Origin: Oscillospiraceae bacterium
GTDB lineage: Bacteria; Bacillota; Clostridia; Oscillospirales; Ruminococcaceae
Direction of reading: 5' to 3'
Assembly: GCA_022788225.1 (NCBI GenBank)
Contig: JALEVO010000003.1
Coordinates: 1 to 64,000 of the forward strand
DNA: 64,000 nucleotides
The translations under genes and the position numbers were made by a program. The notes under the pieces were generated by a model. That model saw nothing but the letters and a program-made list of their open reading frames with translations. It searched no databases and was not told the origin of the DNA. Below, one piece after another: positions 20,129 through 30,271 of the stretch; the stretch's first letter is position 1, and every line of letters starts with the position of its first letter.

Positions 20129-20530
20129 ATGAGATTAGACGGATTCGGACTATTTGTAAACGATATGGCAGCTATGATTCGTTTCTACAGGGACGTGCTC
20201 GGCTTTGAAATCAGGGAAAATGAAGATACCTCAAATGTGTATCTGGTGAAAGACGGTACACTGTTTCTGCTTTACGGAAGAAAAGACTTTGAAGATATGA
20301 CAAGCCGGAAATATGAATATGTGAAGGGCTTAAACGGTCATACGGAAATTGCTCTTTATGTGGATACATTTGAGGAAGTTGACAAAGAGTATAACGCTGC
20401 TGTCAGCAAAGGCGCAGTTCCGGTACTTGAACCAACAACAGAGCCATGGGGGCAGAGAACCTGCTATATTGCAGACCCTGAGGGAAACCTGATAGAAATT
20501 GGTTCGTTTAACAAGCCGTTTGAGAGGTGA
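20129..20530 (+). CDS. VOC/glyoxalase-family protein
   Basis: FVNDMAAMIRFYRDVLGFEIREN...WGQRTCYIADPEGNLIEIG. Confidence 0.88.
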   Translation: MRLDGFGLFVNDMAAMIRFYRDVLGFEIRENEDTSNVYLVKDGTLFLLYGRKDFEDMTSRKYEYVKGLNGHTEIALYVDTFEEVDKEYNAAVSKGAVPVLEPTTEPWGQRTCYIADPEGNLIEIGSFNKPFER

Positions 20531-20719
20531 AAATTTTAATTGTAAACTGTATGGGACGTTTTTGCATAAACTCTCCAAAACTGACCATAAAACCCAACGT
20601 ATTCTTGTACAATATCTGAAATTTCAAAAAATCACTTGAAAAAGGTGATTTTTTTTGTTATAATGGAAAATGTATAAATGTATGCTGAATACTTTCAGGA
20701 TATTGGGGGAATGATAGCT

Positions 20720-21712
20720 ATGACTGTTAGAGAACAAACGGAAATTCTTGAGCTGACAACGCTCAGTCCCTACGCCTGTACGTCTTCCGGCAACGGAAAA
20801 CGTGTCAGATACGAAGAAAAGTGTCCATACAGAACAGAGTTTCAGCGTGACAGGGACAGAATCCTCCACTGCAATTCTTTCAGACGCTTAAAGCGTAAAA
20901 CACAGGTTTTTCTCTCCCCTGTCGGCGATCATTACAGAACCCGCCTTACTCATACTCTTGAAGTATCACAAATCGCAAGGACTATTGCCCGTGCCCTGCG
21001 CCTTAATGAGGACCTGACAGAGGCAATCGCTCTCGGACACGATTTAGGGCACTCCCCTTTCGGTCACTCCGGTGAAGCAATCCTTGACGAAATCTGCCCA
21101 CATGGCTACAAGCACTATCTGCAAAGCGTGAGAGTTGTGGACTATATCGAAAAGGACGGAGAGGGGCTGAATCTTACATATGAGGTCAAAAACGGTATTG
21201 CCTGTCATTCTTCGGAATCTCATGCGGCAACCGCAGAGGGCAATGTTGTAAGACTGTCCGACAAGATTGCATACATAAATCACGACATCGAGGACGCAGT
21301 ACGGGCTGGAATACTGAAAAATTCTGATTTGCCGGAATATCCGGTAAAGGTTCTTGGAAAAACAAAGTCCGAGAGGATAACAACTCTCATAAGTTCCATT
21401 GTTGAAAATGGTGCTGACGAGATACGCATGACAAGTGAAGTCAAGAAAGCCCATGACGAGTTGCGTTCATTTATGTTTGAACACGTTTATCTTCATTCTG
21501 CGGCAAAAAATGAGGAAAAAAAAGCTAAACATCTTGTGGAAAAGCTTTACGAGTACTTTAAAAAACACCCCGAAAAACTCCCTGAAGAATACATAAAAAT
21601 TCTCCGCAGGTTTGACTGCGACAGGGCAGTATGCGATTATATATCCGGCATGAGCGACGGTTATGCAGTTGACCTTTTTAATGAACTGTTTGTACCGCAT
21701 TTCTGGAAGTAG
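20720..21712 (+). CDS. dGTPase-like HD-domain triphosphohydrolase
   Basis: FRRLKRKTQVFLSPVGDHYRTRLTHTLEVSQIARTIARAL...ALGHDLGHSPFGHSGE; upstream of dnaG. Confidence 0.92.
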   Translation: MTVREQTEILELTTLSPYACTSSGNGKRVRYEEKCPYRTEFQRDRDRILHCNSFRRLKRKTQVFLSPVGDHYRTRLTHTLEVSQIARTIARALRLNEDLTEAIALGHDLGHSPFGHSGEAILDEICPHGYKHYLQSVRVVDYIEKDGEGLNLTYEVKNGIACHSSESHAATAEGNVVRLSDKIAYINHDIEDAVRAGILKNSDLPEYPVKVLGKTKSERITTLISSIVENGADEIRMTSEVKKAHDELRSFMFEHVYLHSAAKNEEKKAKHLVEKLYEYFKKHPEKLPEEYIKILRRFDCDRAVCDYISGMSDGYAVDLFNELFVPHFWK

Positions 21713-21720
21713 GTGAAAAA

Positions 21721-23466
21721 ATGCCGCTCCCCGAAGAATTTTTATATCAGCTAAAGCTTGCAAACCCCATAGATTCAGTAATCGGAAGTTATGCAAGCCT
21801 TAAAAGAAGCGGACACGACCATGTTGCATTGTGTCCGTTTCATTCCGAAAAGACGCCGTCGTTTCATGTCTATACAGATACACAGAGCTTTTACTGTTTC
21901 GGCTGCGGTGCCGGCGGTGACGTCATTACCTTTATAAAGAGGATTGAGAATCTAAGCTATATTGAGGCAGTACGCCTGCTGGCACAGAGAGGCGGTCTTG
22001 AAGTTCCGGAAAATTCGGCTGACAATTCTGCCGCAGAACTGAAAAAGCGTATTTACGCCATAAACCGTGAAACGGCAAATTATTATTTCCGGCAGCTTGT
22101 TTCCGGAACTGACAAACGTGGACTTCAGTATTTTGTCTCACGAGGTCTGAAACCGGAAACCATAAAGAAATACGGTCTGGGCTTTGCTCCCCCAAGCTGG
22201 GACGGGCTCAGAAATCATCTTCTTTCTCTGGGTTACACTGACAAGGAAATGATTGCCGCAGGGGTAAGGAGTATCAGCCGCAACGAGAAAAACGTCTATG
22301 ACACTTTCAGAAATCGTGTGATATTTCCCATAATTGATTTGAGAGGAAATGTTATTGCTTTCGGCGGACGTGTTCTTGATGACAGCGTACCCAAATACCT
22401 CAACACCAGCGATACTGCGGTGTTCAAGAAAAGCCGGAATCTGTTTTCCCTTAACTTTGCCAAAAATTCGCCTGTAAAAAAGCTGATTCTTGCGGAAGGG
22501 TATATGGACGTTATTTCCATAAATCAGGCAGGATTTGAAAACGTGGTTGCAACTCTCGGCACTGCGCTAACTCCCGAACAGGCAAGAATTATGAAAACAT
22601 ATGCTGACGAAGTCATTATTTCCTACGACAGCGACGGCGCAGGTCAGAAAGCCACCCAGAAAGCAATAAATCTGCTGGGTGACGCAGGAATAACCACAAA
22701 AATAATCAAAATGGAGGGCGCTAAAGACCCGGACGAATACATCAAAAAATTCGGCGCACAGCGTTATAAAATGCTGCTGGACAACTCCGACGGAGCAATA
22801 AATTTTGAACTGGAAAAGTGCAAAAACGGTCTTGACCTTGACACGGAAACAGGACGTGTTGACTTTCTGAAAAGGACTGTAAGAGTGCTTTCACAGATTT
22901 CCAATGCGCTGGAACGAGATGTGTATATCTCTAAAATTGCAAAGGAAAATGATATAAACATTGATGTTCTAAGGGCACAGATAAACAGTGAAATACGCAA
23001 AAGCCACAACGTTGAAAAGAAAAAGGAGTGGCAGGCGATTCGCTCAAAGCCGTTTTATTCTGATTCCCTTGTACCGGAAAGAAGCTCGGCACTGAGAGAA
23101 GTCAAAGCAGAAGAAAGCATACTCGCCTGTATTTTCCGCAATCCGGACTTTACAGAGAAAGTCACAGCAAAGCTTTCCCCCGACTGCTTTATAACGGAAT
23201 TCTACCGGCGTGTTTTTGTCAGATACTGCGAAAAAATTGCGGAAAATCAGTCATTTTCACTGTCTATGTTTTCTGATGCATTTACTGACGAAGAAATGGG
23301 AAGAATAGCCGGAATAGAGGTTAAAAGCAAGGAAGTTGCAGTAGACGAAAAGGGACTTGACGACTGTATAAAAATACTTCTGGATTATAAAAATAATCCT
23401 TTAAATAAAGATAATAGTCAGCTGTCAGATGATGACCTGCTGAACATTGTAAAATCAAAAAGATAG
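21721..23466 (+). CDS. dnaG: DNA primase
   Basis: CPFHSEKTPSFHVYTDTQSFYCFGCGAGGDVITF zinc domain; Toprim LAEGYMDVISINQAGFENVVATLGTALT. Confidence 0.98.
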   Translation: MPLPEEFLYQLKLANPIDSVIGSYASLKRSGHDHVALCPFHSEKTPSFHVYTDTQSFYCFGCGAGGDVITFIKRIENLSYIEAVRLLAQRGGLEVPENSADNSAAELKKRIYAINRETANYYFRQLVSGTDKRGLQYFVSRGLKPETIKKYGLGFAPPSWDGLRNHLLSLGYTDKEMIAAGVRSISRNEKNVYDTFRNRVIFPIIDLRGNVIAFGGRVLDDSVPKYLNTSDTAVFKKSRNLFSLNFAKNSPVKKLILAEGYMDVISINQAGFENVVATLGTALTPEQARIMKTYADEVIISYDSDGAGQKATQKAINLLGDAGITTKIIKMEGAKDPDEYIKKFGAQRYKMLLDNSDGAINFELEKCKNGLDLDTETGRVDFLKRTVRVLSQISNALERDVYISKIAKENDINIDVLRAQINSEIRKSHNVEKKKEWQAIRSKPFYSDSLVPERSSALREVKAEESILACIFRNPDFTEKVTAKLSPDCFITEFYRRVFVRYCEKIAENQSFSLSMFSDAFTDEEMGRIAGIEVKSKEVAVDEKGLDDCIKILLDYKNNPLNKDNSQLSDDDLLNIVKSKR

Positions 23467-23530
23467 GAGCCTGTTTATACAGGATCTAAAATAAAAAGCC
23501 GGAGTTATCGGCTTGGAATGGAGCGTTTTT

Positions 23531-24616
23531 ATGTTAATGGACAAAAAAACAACTATTGAAAACCTTATCGAAAAAGGAAAAGCAAGCGGCAAGCTTTCAA
23601 CCAAGGAGATAACCGACGCACTGGAAGAGCTTGATTTTGACGTGGACCAGATGGACACGTTTTATGATAACTGTGCAAGCAATAATATTGAAATAGTTGA
23701 CGATTTTTCAACTGATACTGACCTGAAAATCGGTCTTGATTCAGCAATGGGCGACGACCTTGAAATGGCACTTTCAACAGAGGGTATTGCCATTGACGAC
23801 CCTGTTAAAATCTACCTGAAAGAAATCGGACGTGTTCCCCTGCTTAGTGCAGAAGAGGAAATCGAACTTGCCCAGAGAATGACACAGGGCGATTCATACG
23901 CTAAAAAGCGTCTTTCTGAAGCAAACCTCCGTCTTGTTGTAAGTATCGCAAAAAAATATGTGGGCAGAGGTATGCAGTTCCTCGACCTTATTCAGGAGGG
24001 CAACCTCGGTCTTATCAAGGCTGTTGAAAAGTTTGACTACACAAAGGGATTCAAGTTCTCAACCTACGCTACATGGTGGATTCGTCAGGCTATCACAAGA
24101 GCCATTGCAGACCAGGCAAGAACTATCAGAATTCCGGTACACATGGTTGAAACAATCACAAAGGTTAAAAAGGTTTCAAGCCAGCTGCTCCACGAAAACG
24201 GTCATGACCCGACAGCAGACGAAATTGCAGAAAAACTGGATATGCCTGTTGAGAGGGTAAGAGAAATTATGCGAATTGCGCAGGATCCTGTTTCACTGGA
24301 AACACCTATCGGCGAGGAAGAGGACAGCCACCTCGGCGACTTCATTCCGGACGACGACGCTCCGGCACCGGCAGAGGCTGCGTCACTTATACTGCTGAAA
24401 GAGCAGCTTAACGACGTACTTTCAACCCTTACTGACAGAGAGGCAAAGGTATTAAAGCTGCGTTTTGGTCTGGAGGACGGACGTTCAAGAACTCTTGAAG
24501 AAGTGGGCAAGGAATTTGACGTTACAAGAGAGCGTATCAGACAGATTGAGGCAAAGGCACTCAGAAAACTCAGACACCCCAGCAGAAGTAAAAAAGTCAA
24601 AGATTTCCTTGACTAA
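23531..24616 (+). CDS. rpoD: Primary sigma factor RpoD (sigma-A)
   Basis: Region 2 [56 protein letters not shown] and region 4 [27 protein letters not shown]. Confidence 0.98.
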   Translation: MLMDKKTTIENLIEKGKASGKLSTKEITDALEELDFDVDQMDTFYDNCASNNIEIVDDFSTDTDLKIGLDSAMGDDLEMALSTEGIAIDDPVKIYLKEIGRVPLLSAEEEIELAQRMTQGDSYAKKRLSEANLRLVVSIAKKYVGRGMQFLDLIQEGNLGLIKAVEKFDYTKGFKFSTYATWWIRQAITRAIADQARTIRIPVHMVETITKVKKVSSQLLHENGHDPTADEIAEKLDMPVERVREIMRIAQDPVSLETPIGEEEDSHLGDFIPDDDAPAPAEAASLILLKEQLNDVLSTLTDREAKVLKLRFGLEDGRSRTLEEVGKEFDVTRERIRQIEAKALRKLRHPSRSKKVKDFLD

Positions 24617-24690
24617 TCTTTGACTACATAAAAGAACCTGTCTTCATAAGCGTATGCGTACACATCTCTTATGAAAACAGGTCATGATTT

Positions 24691-24726
24691 AAGCGGAACA
24701 GGATTCAATTCCTGCTCCGCTTTTTT
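24691..24726 (+). terminator. Intrinsic terminator after rpoD
   Basis: AAGCGGAACAGGATTCAATTCCTGCTCCGCTTTTTT. Confidence 0.88.
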
Positions 24727-24751
24727 ATTTATATAAATTTTTCTACACACA

Positions 24752-26752
24752 TTAATTTTCATAAAAATAGACTTCTTTATCTGTAACATAAATTGACACA
24801 ATATATCCGTTCTCAGTATCAAAATAAGCTTTTATTTCTCTGCCGTCTTCTGATGTGTAACTGAGCATATAATTTGCTTCCAGTATGAAAGTATCTGGTG
24901 AACCGTCAGCCGGATTTTCAGTTGATATTTTTTTATTTCCTGCAATATCTGAAACCTCTGCATTTAACTTACTGTAAACATCAGATTTCACACATTCGCT
25001 GATATCCAGTTCTTCCGAACCGCAGTGCAGTAAAGGAACAGAATTCGTATATTCAGAATTGGAACTGAACGCTTCAAAAAGGAAATACTTTCCGTAATAT
25101 TTTCCGTAGAATACAACATCATTATAGTTATAATATCCGTAAGTACCCAGATAAAGAGAACCTTCGATGTCATACTTTTCAAAATCTGCCAAAACTTCCT
25201 GTGTTTCCTCTGCTGTATATATCTTTCTGTAATCAAAGCTGTTCTCATCAAGATTTATCGCACAGCCTATAAGGTCAGCAACATTAGTTGTGTCGGGGTT
25301 GGCAATATAAAGCGTTACCTCCTCGCCCTCTTCCACTGCTGTATACTGATACGGTGAGAAATGGCTGACATACAGGTCATTGCTGTCGGGGTCAACACCT
25401 TCCACATATTCAAGCTTGACTTTCAGCCCCATTTTTTCAAGTATTTCCTTTGCGCTGTCAAGAGGATAATTATAAAGAGCCGGCATCATTCTTGCGTAAA
25501 CTCTCAGTTCGACATCTGTACCGCTGGCGACAGCTGTTCCCGGCTGCGGATACGTTTCAAACACATTATTAAATTCAAAATCAATATCCGTCGGTGCCTC
25601 ATAATATCTTGAACTTACTTTCAGTCCGGCTGCCTCAATTGCTTCCTGCGCCTCCTGTACAGACATTCCTGTTACATCGGGAACGATCACAGTCTTTGGA
25701 TAGCCTTTGTACGGCGAATAAACTGTTTCGTTCCAGTAGCTTCGGGAGGAGTGTTCAACAGAGTAGGTCACATCTTCACCGTTTTCGTCAACATAGAACT
25801 CAATATTCTCCCAGTTTCCGTCATAGCAGAGTACTGATTCTATTATCTCGAAAACTATCTGAGGAGAATCCTGGGAATTTTTAAAAAGGCAATAACAGTT
25901 GCTTATTGTATAATCGCTCTCAGACTCCCCGGCTTTTTCAAATTCGTCAATTTTCTGCTGACCAAGCGCAATTATTTTTTCCTTTGATTCATCGCTGTTT
26001 ACTCTTTCAAGTGCAGACTGAATCATATCCTCTGTTACATTTTCAAATTCTGCCTTTGATTTTGTTATGCTGACAATATTGTCCGGCTCAACCCCCTCGC
26101 CGTCATAGCCTATAATAAATTCATAATTTGTCATGGCAAAGTCGACTTCCGTAAATTCATTGTCGCTTTTAGCAGTATAATCCACCACATAAACATATCT
26201 GCGGTAATTATTGTTTTCACTCTCCTGATATGCTGTATCATCAAGGAGATATGCAGGAGTCATTCCTTGCAGATATACATAATCACCTAAAATTTCCATT
26301 TCAGTATATACATGACTTTTCTCGCTTTCAAGGAATTCGAGAAATTCTGCCTTTGCAGCCTCAAATTCCATTGCCTGCTTTTCCCTGTTGGCAGCTTCCA
26401 GTTCCTGCTGCATTTTAAGTTTTTCTTCCTCTTCCAGCTGTTTTTCAGCTTCCTGTGCTTCCAGTTCCTTTTGCAGTTCATTCATATCCGAATCAATATC
26501 CGCTGCACTGCTCATGCTGGTCCTCGCCTTGAATTCAGACATATTCACCTGCGATTTATTAAAAATCACAAGCTTTGCCACCATTCCCACATTCAGACAA
26601 AGCAGAAGTGCAATCATAACAGGCACGAAAACAGGACGCTTTATAACTGTCACAACATCATTTTCCTCAGCCGCTTTAAGAATCTGTTCTTTCAGGCAGT
26701 CGTCCGGCTTGATTCCGTCAATGCTCCGGTACAAATCCATTTTTTTCATCAC
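24752..26752 (-). CDS. Membrane-anchored putative anti-sigma protein with extracytoplasmic PASTA domain(s)
   Basis: Short cytoplasmic N-terminus, TM PVFVPVMIALLLCLNVGMVAKLVIF, coiled coil, PASTA VPDVTGMSVQEAQEAIEAAGLKV...YPQPGTAVASGTDVELRV; overlaps the ECF sigma gene by 35 bp. Confidence 0.75.
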   Translation of the reverse strand: MMKKMDLYRSIDGIKPDDCLKEQILKAAEENDVVTVIKRPVFVPVMIALLLCLNVGMVAKLVIFNKSQVNMSEFKARTSMSSAADIDSDMNELQKELEAQEAEKQLEEEEKLKMQQELEAANREKQAMEFEAAKAEFLEFLESEKSHVYTEMEILGDYVYLQGMTPAYLLDDTAYQESENNNYRRYVYVVDYTAKSDNEFTEVDFAMTNYEFIIGYDGEGVEPDNIVSITKSKAEFENVTEDMIQSALERVNSDESKEKIIALGQQKIDEFEKAGESESDYTISNCYCLFKNSQDSPQIVFEIIESVLCYDGNWENIEFYVDENGEDVTYSVEHSSRSYWNETVYSPYKGYPKTVIVPDVTGMSVQEAQEAIEAAGLKVSSRYYEAPTDIDFEFNNVFETYPQPGTAVASGTDVELRVYARMMPALYNYPLDSAKEILEKMGLKVKLEYVEGVDPDSNDLYVSHFSPYQYTAVEEGEEVTLYIANPDTTNVADLIGCAINLDENSFDYRKIYTAEETQEVLADFEKYDIEGSLYLGTYGYYNYNDVVFYGKYYGKYFLFEAFSSNSEYTNSVPLLHCGSEELDISECVKSDVYSKLNAEVSDIAGNKKISTENPADGSPDTFILEANYMLSYTSEDGREIKAYFDTENGYIVSIYVTDKEVYFYEN

Positions 26753-27242
26753 TGTTCGCCTCCATTTCTATTTTCAGCTTTTTCCTTGCTCTTGAAAGCC
26801 TTGAAGTAACACTGTTTTCGCCGATTTTGAGTATCTTTGCAATTTCGCTGACAGAATAGCCCTCATAGTAATAAAGTTCCAGCACTACTCTATTTTTCGG
26901 CGAAAGCTCAAACAAGTCAATAAGCCTCACTGCGTCCTCAATGGCTCCCGTTGATATCTCTGCCGTTTCTTCCAGTCCGACAGTATTTTTCTGCCAGAAA
27001 CTCTTCTGAAAGTCCTTGCAGCAGTTGACCGCCACTCTTATAAGCCATGCCTTTTCAGCATCAGAGTCGGAAAACTCCGGTGACTTGTAGTAAAGCTTTA
27101 TAAAAGTGTTCTGCAGGGCGTCCTCTGCATCCTGCTTATTCCCCAGCCGCAGAATGCATATTCGGTAAAGCATGGGGGAATACTTATCATACTTTTCCGA
27201 AAAATCTTCCTTTGAAAGCCGTGGTTTGTTCTTCATTTTCAT
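26718..27242 (-). CDS. ECF-type RNA polymerase sigma factor
   Basis: YRICILRLGNKQDAEDALQNTFIKLY (region 2) and YYYEGYSVSEIAKILKIGENSVTSRLSRARKKLK (region 4). Confidence 0.93.
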   Translation of the reverse strand: MKMKNKPRLSKEDFSEKYDKYSPMLYRICILRLGNKQDAEDALQNTFIKLYYKSPEFSDSDAEKAWLIRVAVNCCKDFQKSFWQKNTVGLEETAEISTGAIEDAVRLIDLFELSPKNRVVLELYYYEGYSVSEIAKILKIGENSVTSRLSRARKKLKIEMEANSDEKNGFVPEH

Positions 27243-27368
27243 CCCTCCGTTTCCGGCGTTCAGACCGGTATTTTTATCTTTCTGTAAATAAAACGAATGA
27301 AAGTTTAAAAATACTGCATAAAAATAAATTTTTTTGAAAAAAATTTCAGCGTAACAACTGTAAAAAAA

Positions 27369-27387
27369 GGGCGACCAATGGTCGCCC
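27369..27387. repeat. Dispersed palindrome GGGCGACCAATGGTCGCCC
   Basis: Perfect arms GGGCGACCA/TGGTCGCCC; related copies at 36821, 39979, 45221. Confidence 0.85.
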
Positions 27388-27416
27388 GAATATTTGAAAA
27401 TCCTGATTAATCAAAT

Positions 27417-28166
27417 TTATTCATAACAGCAAAGCGCAACAATCGTTATATTATCCTTACTGCCCTTTTCAATTGCAAGCTTTACAAGTTTTTGCAGTCT
27501 TTTTGTTAGATTAGACGGGAGTGCCAGAATATCCTCCATCTCTGTACAGGTCACATAGTCCGAAAGACCGTCGGAGCAAATCAGTATCACATCACCGTAT
27601 TTCATTATCTCGTGCATATTTTTTATATCCGGCTTTGGCATTGCTGAATTATTTCCCATAACCGGAAAAATTATATTTCTGTGAACATGGCTTTTCTTTT
27701 CAGCCTCGGTTATAGTCCCCTCTTCATAGAGAAGCTGAACCAGTGACTGGTCTCTCGAAATCTGCTTTATATCGCCCTTTCTGTAACGGTACATTCTTGA
27801 ATCCCCGACATTTATAGTGTGGATAACATCGTTTTCATCAATTGCAACTGCGCAAAGAGTTGCCTGCATATTCTGCTTGGACTTGTCCTGTGCGCTTAAA
27901 GCTTTCAGTTTGCTGTGAATATTGAGAATTTCCTTTTTAAGATTGGTTTTTGAGTTAAAGGGTACATCTTTAAGCAGTTCAAGGCACTTGCAAGACGCAA
28001 CTTCCCCGCACTTTTCTCCGGAAACACCGTCCGACACAGCTGCAATAAAGGGGGCAGATATCATAGTATTTATATTGCCGGAGGTCATAACTTTTTTCCC
28101 GATAAGATATGCGTCCTCGTTATGATCCATTATTCCGTTGTCAGTAATACCGCAGCAATAATACAT
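27417..28166 (-). CDS. PP2C-family Ser/Thr protein phosphatase (PrpC/Stp-like)
   Basis: DHNEDAYLIG, AAVSDGVSGEKCGEVAS, INVGDSRMYRYRKGDIKQISRDQSLVQ, ICSDGLSDYV, KDNITIVAL. Confidence 0.92.
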   Translation of the reverse strand: MYYCCGITDNGIMDHNEDAYLIGKKVMTSGNINTMISAPFIAAVSDGVSGEKCGEVASCKCLELLKDVPFNSKTNLKKEILNIHSKLKALSAQDKSKQNMQATLCAVAIDENDVIHTINVGDSRMYRYRKGDIKQISRDQSLVQLLYEEGTITEAEKKSHVHRNIIFPVMGNNSAMPKPDIKNMHEIMKYGDVILICSDGLSDYVTCTEMEDILALPSNLTKRLQKLVKLAIEKGSKDNITIVALCCYE

Positions 28167-28406
28167 TTAAACCTCACCATTTTACGTTGAATTACCGGAT
28201 TTAAGGCAATACTGTCATTGGGCATTGTTGCCTTAATCACTATTACACATAATTATACAATAAGGGTATTAAAATTTCAACTGTATTTTCATATCAATAC
28301 GTTACAAGTTGGTGACAATATGCAAAAAAATTGTATTATACCGTAAAAACAGCACGAAAAAACCGCCGGACTGCTCCGACGGCTTTAAACGTTGTTTCGT
28401 CAATAA

Positions 28407-28637
28407 TTACTTAACGATATATTTAGCAAGATCCTTTTCAAAATCACCAGGTTCGTCAGTGTGTGCCTTAAGCTCGATAGGCTTTGAAAGGTCGAGGCTG
28501 AAGATACCCATGATTGACTTGGCGTCAACTGCATATCTGCCTGAAACGAGGTCAACATCGAAGTCATACTTCATTACCATATTAACGAAATCTTTTACAT
28601 CATTGATAGCTGCCAGAGAAATTTTGTAGTTTACCAT
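28407..28637 (-). CDS. HPr-like protein lacking the canonical His15 motif
   Basis: DAKSIMGIFSLDLSKPIEL aligns with the HPr Ser46 region; no GxHARP motif near the N-terminus. Confidence 0.82.
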   Translation of the reverse strand: MVNYKISLAAINDVKDFVNMVMKYDFDVDLVSGRYAVDAKSIMGIFSLDLSKPIELKAHTDEPGDFEKDLAKYIVK

Positions 28638-28888
28638 AACAATACCTCCTTGAAATTCTTAAAACCACATATTTTACTTTCTGCGGTATCGGGATTATTA
28701 TTCCCTTCCGCTGACTATATAATACCACTTGCGGCTTTTAAAGTCAATATGATTGCATAATTTTCGTAAATTTAGTATAATGAATAGGCAGGCAGATAAG
28801 TTATTTTTATTTAAGTTGATAATTTGTGGGCTTTATACAATAAACAATGTTTAATTTTGTAACATATACACATAAAAAGGAGATTAAA

Positions 28889-30202
28889 ATGAAAGCATAC
28901 TTTGAAAGCTTCGGCTGCAAAGTCAATCAGTATGAAACTGAAAGCATAAAAGCTGATTTTTCAGCTAACGGATACTATATAACGCAAAATCCGCAGGAAG
29001 CTGACGTTATCGTCATAAATTCATGCACTGTTACTGCCTCCGGTGACAGCAAGTCCCTGTACTCTCTGCGAAAACTCAGAAAGACCAGTCCCAATGCGGT
29101 GACTGTCCTGACAGGCTGTATGCCCCAGGCCGCACCGGAAACAGCGGAGAAAATTCCAGAGGCAGATATAGTGACCGGTACAAAGGAAAGAGGAAAAATT
29201 CTCTCCCTTGTTACCGCCTTTCTTGAGGAGCGCAAGCGTGTTGTGAGCATTTCCCAGTACGGGAAAGAGGACGAATTCGAAAGAACTGTCTGCGGAGATT
29301 TCGGCGATAAGACAAGGGCGTTTGTAAAAATACAGGACGGCTGTAATCAGTTCTGCTCCTACTGCATCATTCCCTACGCAAGAGGACGCTGCCGTTCAAA
29401 ACCCCTTGACACTCTCAGAGAGGAAATTGCGGCACTGGCAGAAAGTGGTCACAAAGAAATCGTGCTTGTGGGCATAAACCTTGCTTTTTATGGCAAGGAA
29501 CTGGGGTTAAGGCTTGCTGACGCAGTTGAGGAGTGCTGTAAGATAGAGGGAGTGGAGCGTATAAGGCTTGGTTCTCTTGAACCTGAAGTTATCACAGATG
29601 AAGACCTGCTCCGACTTTCCAGACTGCCCCAGTTCTGTCCGCAGTTTCACCTTTCCCTGCAAAGCGGCTGTGACAGAACGCTTCACAATATGAACAGGCA
29701 CTACAACACCGCTGAATACATGGGCATTGTAAACAGGATTCGTTCCGTCTTTCCGGACTGCTCCATAACCACCGATATTATGGTGGGTTTTCCGGAGGAG
29801 AGCGATGAGGACTTTGAACAGTCGCTGGAATTTGTCAGAGCGGTGGGATTTGCGAAAATACACGTTTTCCAGTACTCGCCGAGAAATGGCACTCCTGCCG
29901 CAAACCGTCCGCAGATATCCAAAGCGGTAAAGCATGAACGTGCGGACAGAATGAAAGCCCTTGCCGCAGAATTGCAGAAAGAGTATCTGAAAAAACAGGT
30001 AGGGAGGACTGTTCCTGTGCTGTTTGAGCGTGAAAGCTCCCCCGAATTTCACCAGGGATATGCACCGGATTACACATTAATAAAAATTCCTGCAAAAAAA
30101 TGCGAAAAAAGTTTGCGCAGAACGATTTTTTGTGTTAAAATAGAAGAGAGTAATATTGACTGCTGTATCGGACACATCGTTAATCCCGACACAGAGGTTT
30201 GA
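28889..30202 (+). CDS. mtaB: tRNA (t6A37) methylthiotransferase MtaB
   Basis: FGCKVNQYETESIKADF; radical SAM CNQFCSYCIIPYARGRCRS; NSCTVTASGDSKS. Confidence 0.93.
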   Translation: MKAYFESFGCKVNQYETESIKADFSANGYYITQNPQEADVIVINSCTVTASGDSKSLYSLRKLRKTSPNAVTVLTGCMPQAAPETAEKIPEADIVTGTKERGKILSLVTAFLEERKRVVSISQYGKEDEFERTVCGDFGDKTRAFVKIQDGCNQFCSYCIIPYARGRCRSKPLDTLREEIAALAESGHKEIVLVGINLAFYGKELGLRLADAVEECCKIEGVERIRLGSLEPEVITDEDLLRLSRLPQFCPQFHLSLQSGCDRTLHNMNRHYNTAEYMGIVNRIRSVFPDCSITTDIMVGFPEESDEDFEQSLEFVRAVGFAKIHVFQYSPRNGTPAANRPQISKAVKHERADRMKALAAELQKEYLKKQVGRTVPVLFERESSPEFHQGYAPDYTLIKIPAKKCEKSLRRTIFCVKIEESNIDCCIGHIVNPDTEV

Positions 30203-30271
30203 TAATAGGGCATTGCCGCAGAAATGCCGTTTTTAAACTAACTTTTTTTACTGCGGAGAATGGAGCAAACA

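Noticed and set aside
29507-30052. 181-aa and other long antisense ORFs (also 7009-7584, 36865-38310 and rpoBC antisense)
   Set aside because: Fully opposite well-supported genes (mtaB, dprA, proS, rpoB/C); no homology recognised.
30203-30271. Purine riboswitch upstream of purL
   Set aside because: Intergene is too short and lacks the conserved purine aptamer core.
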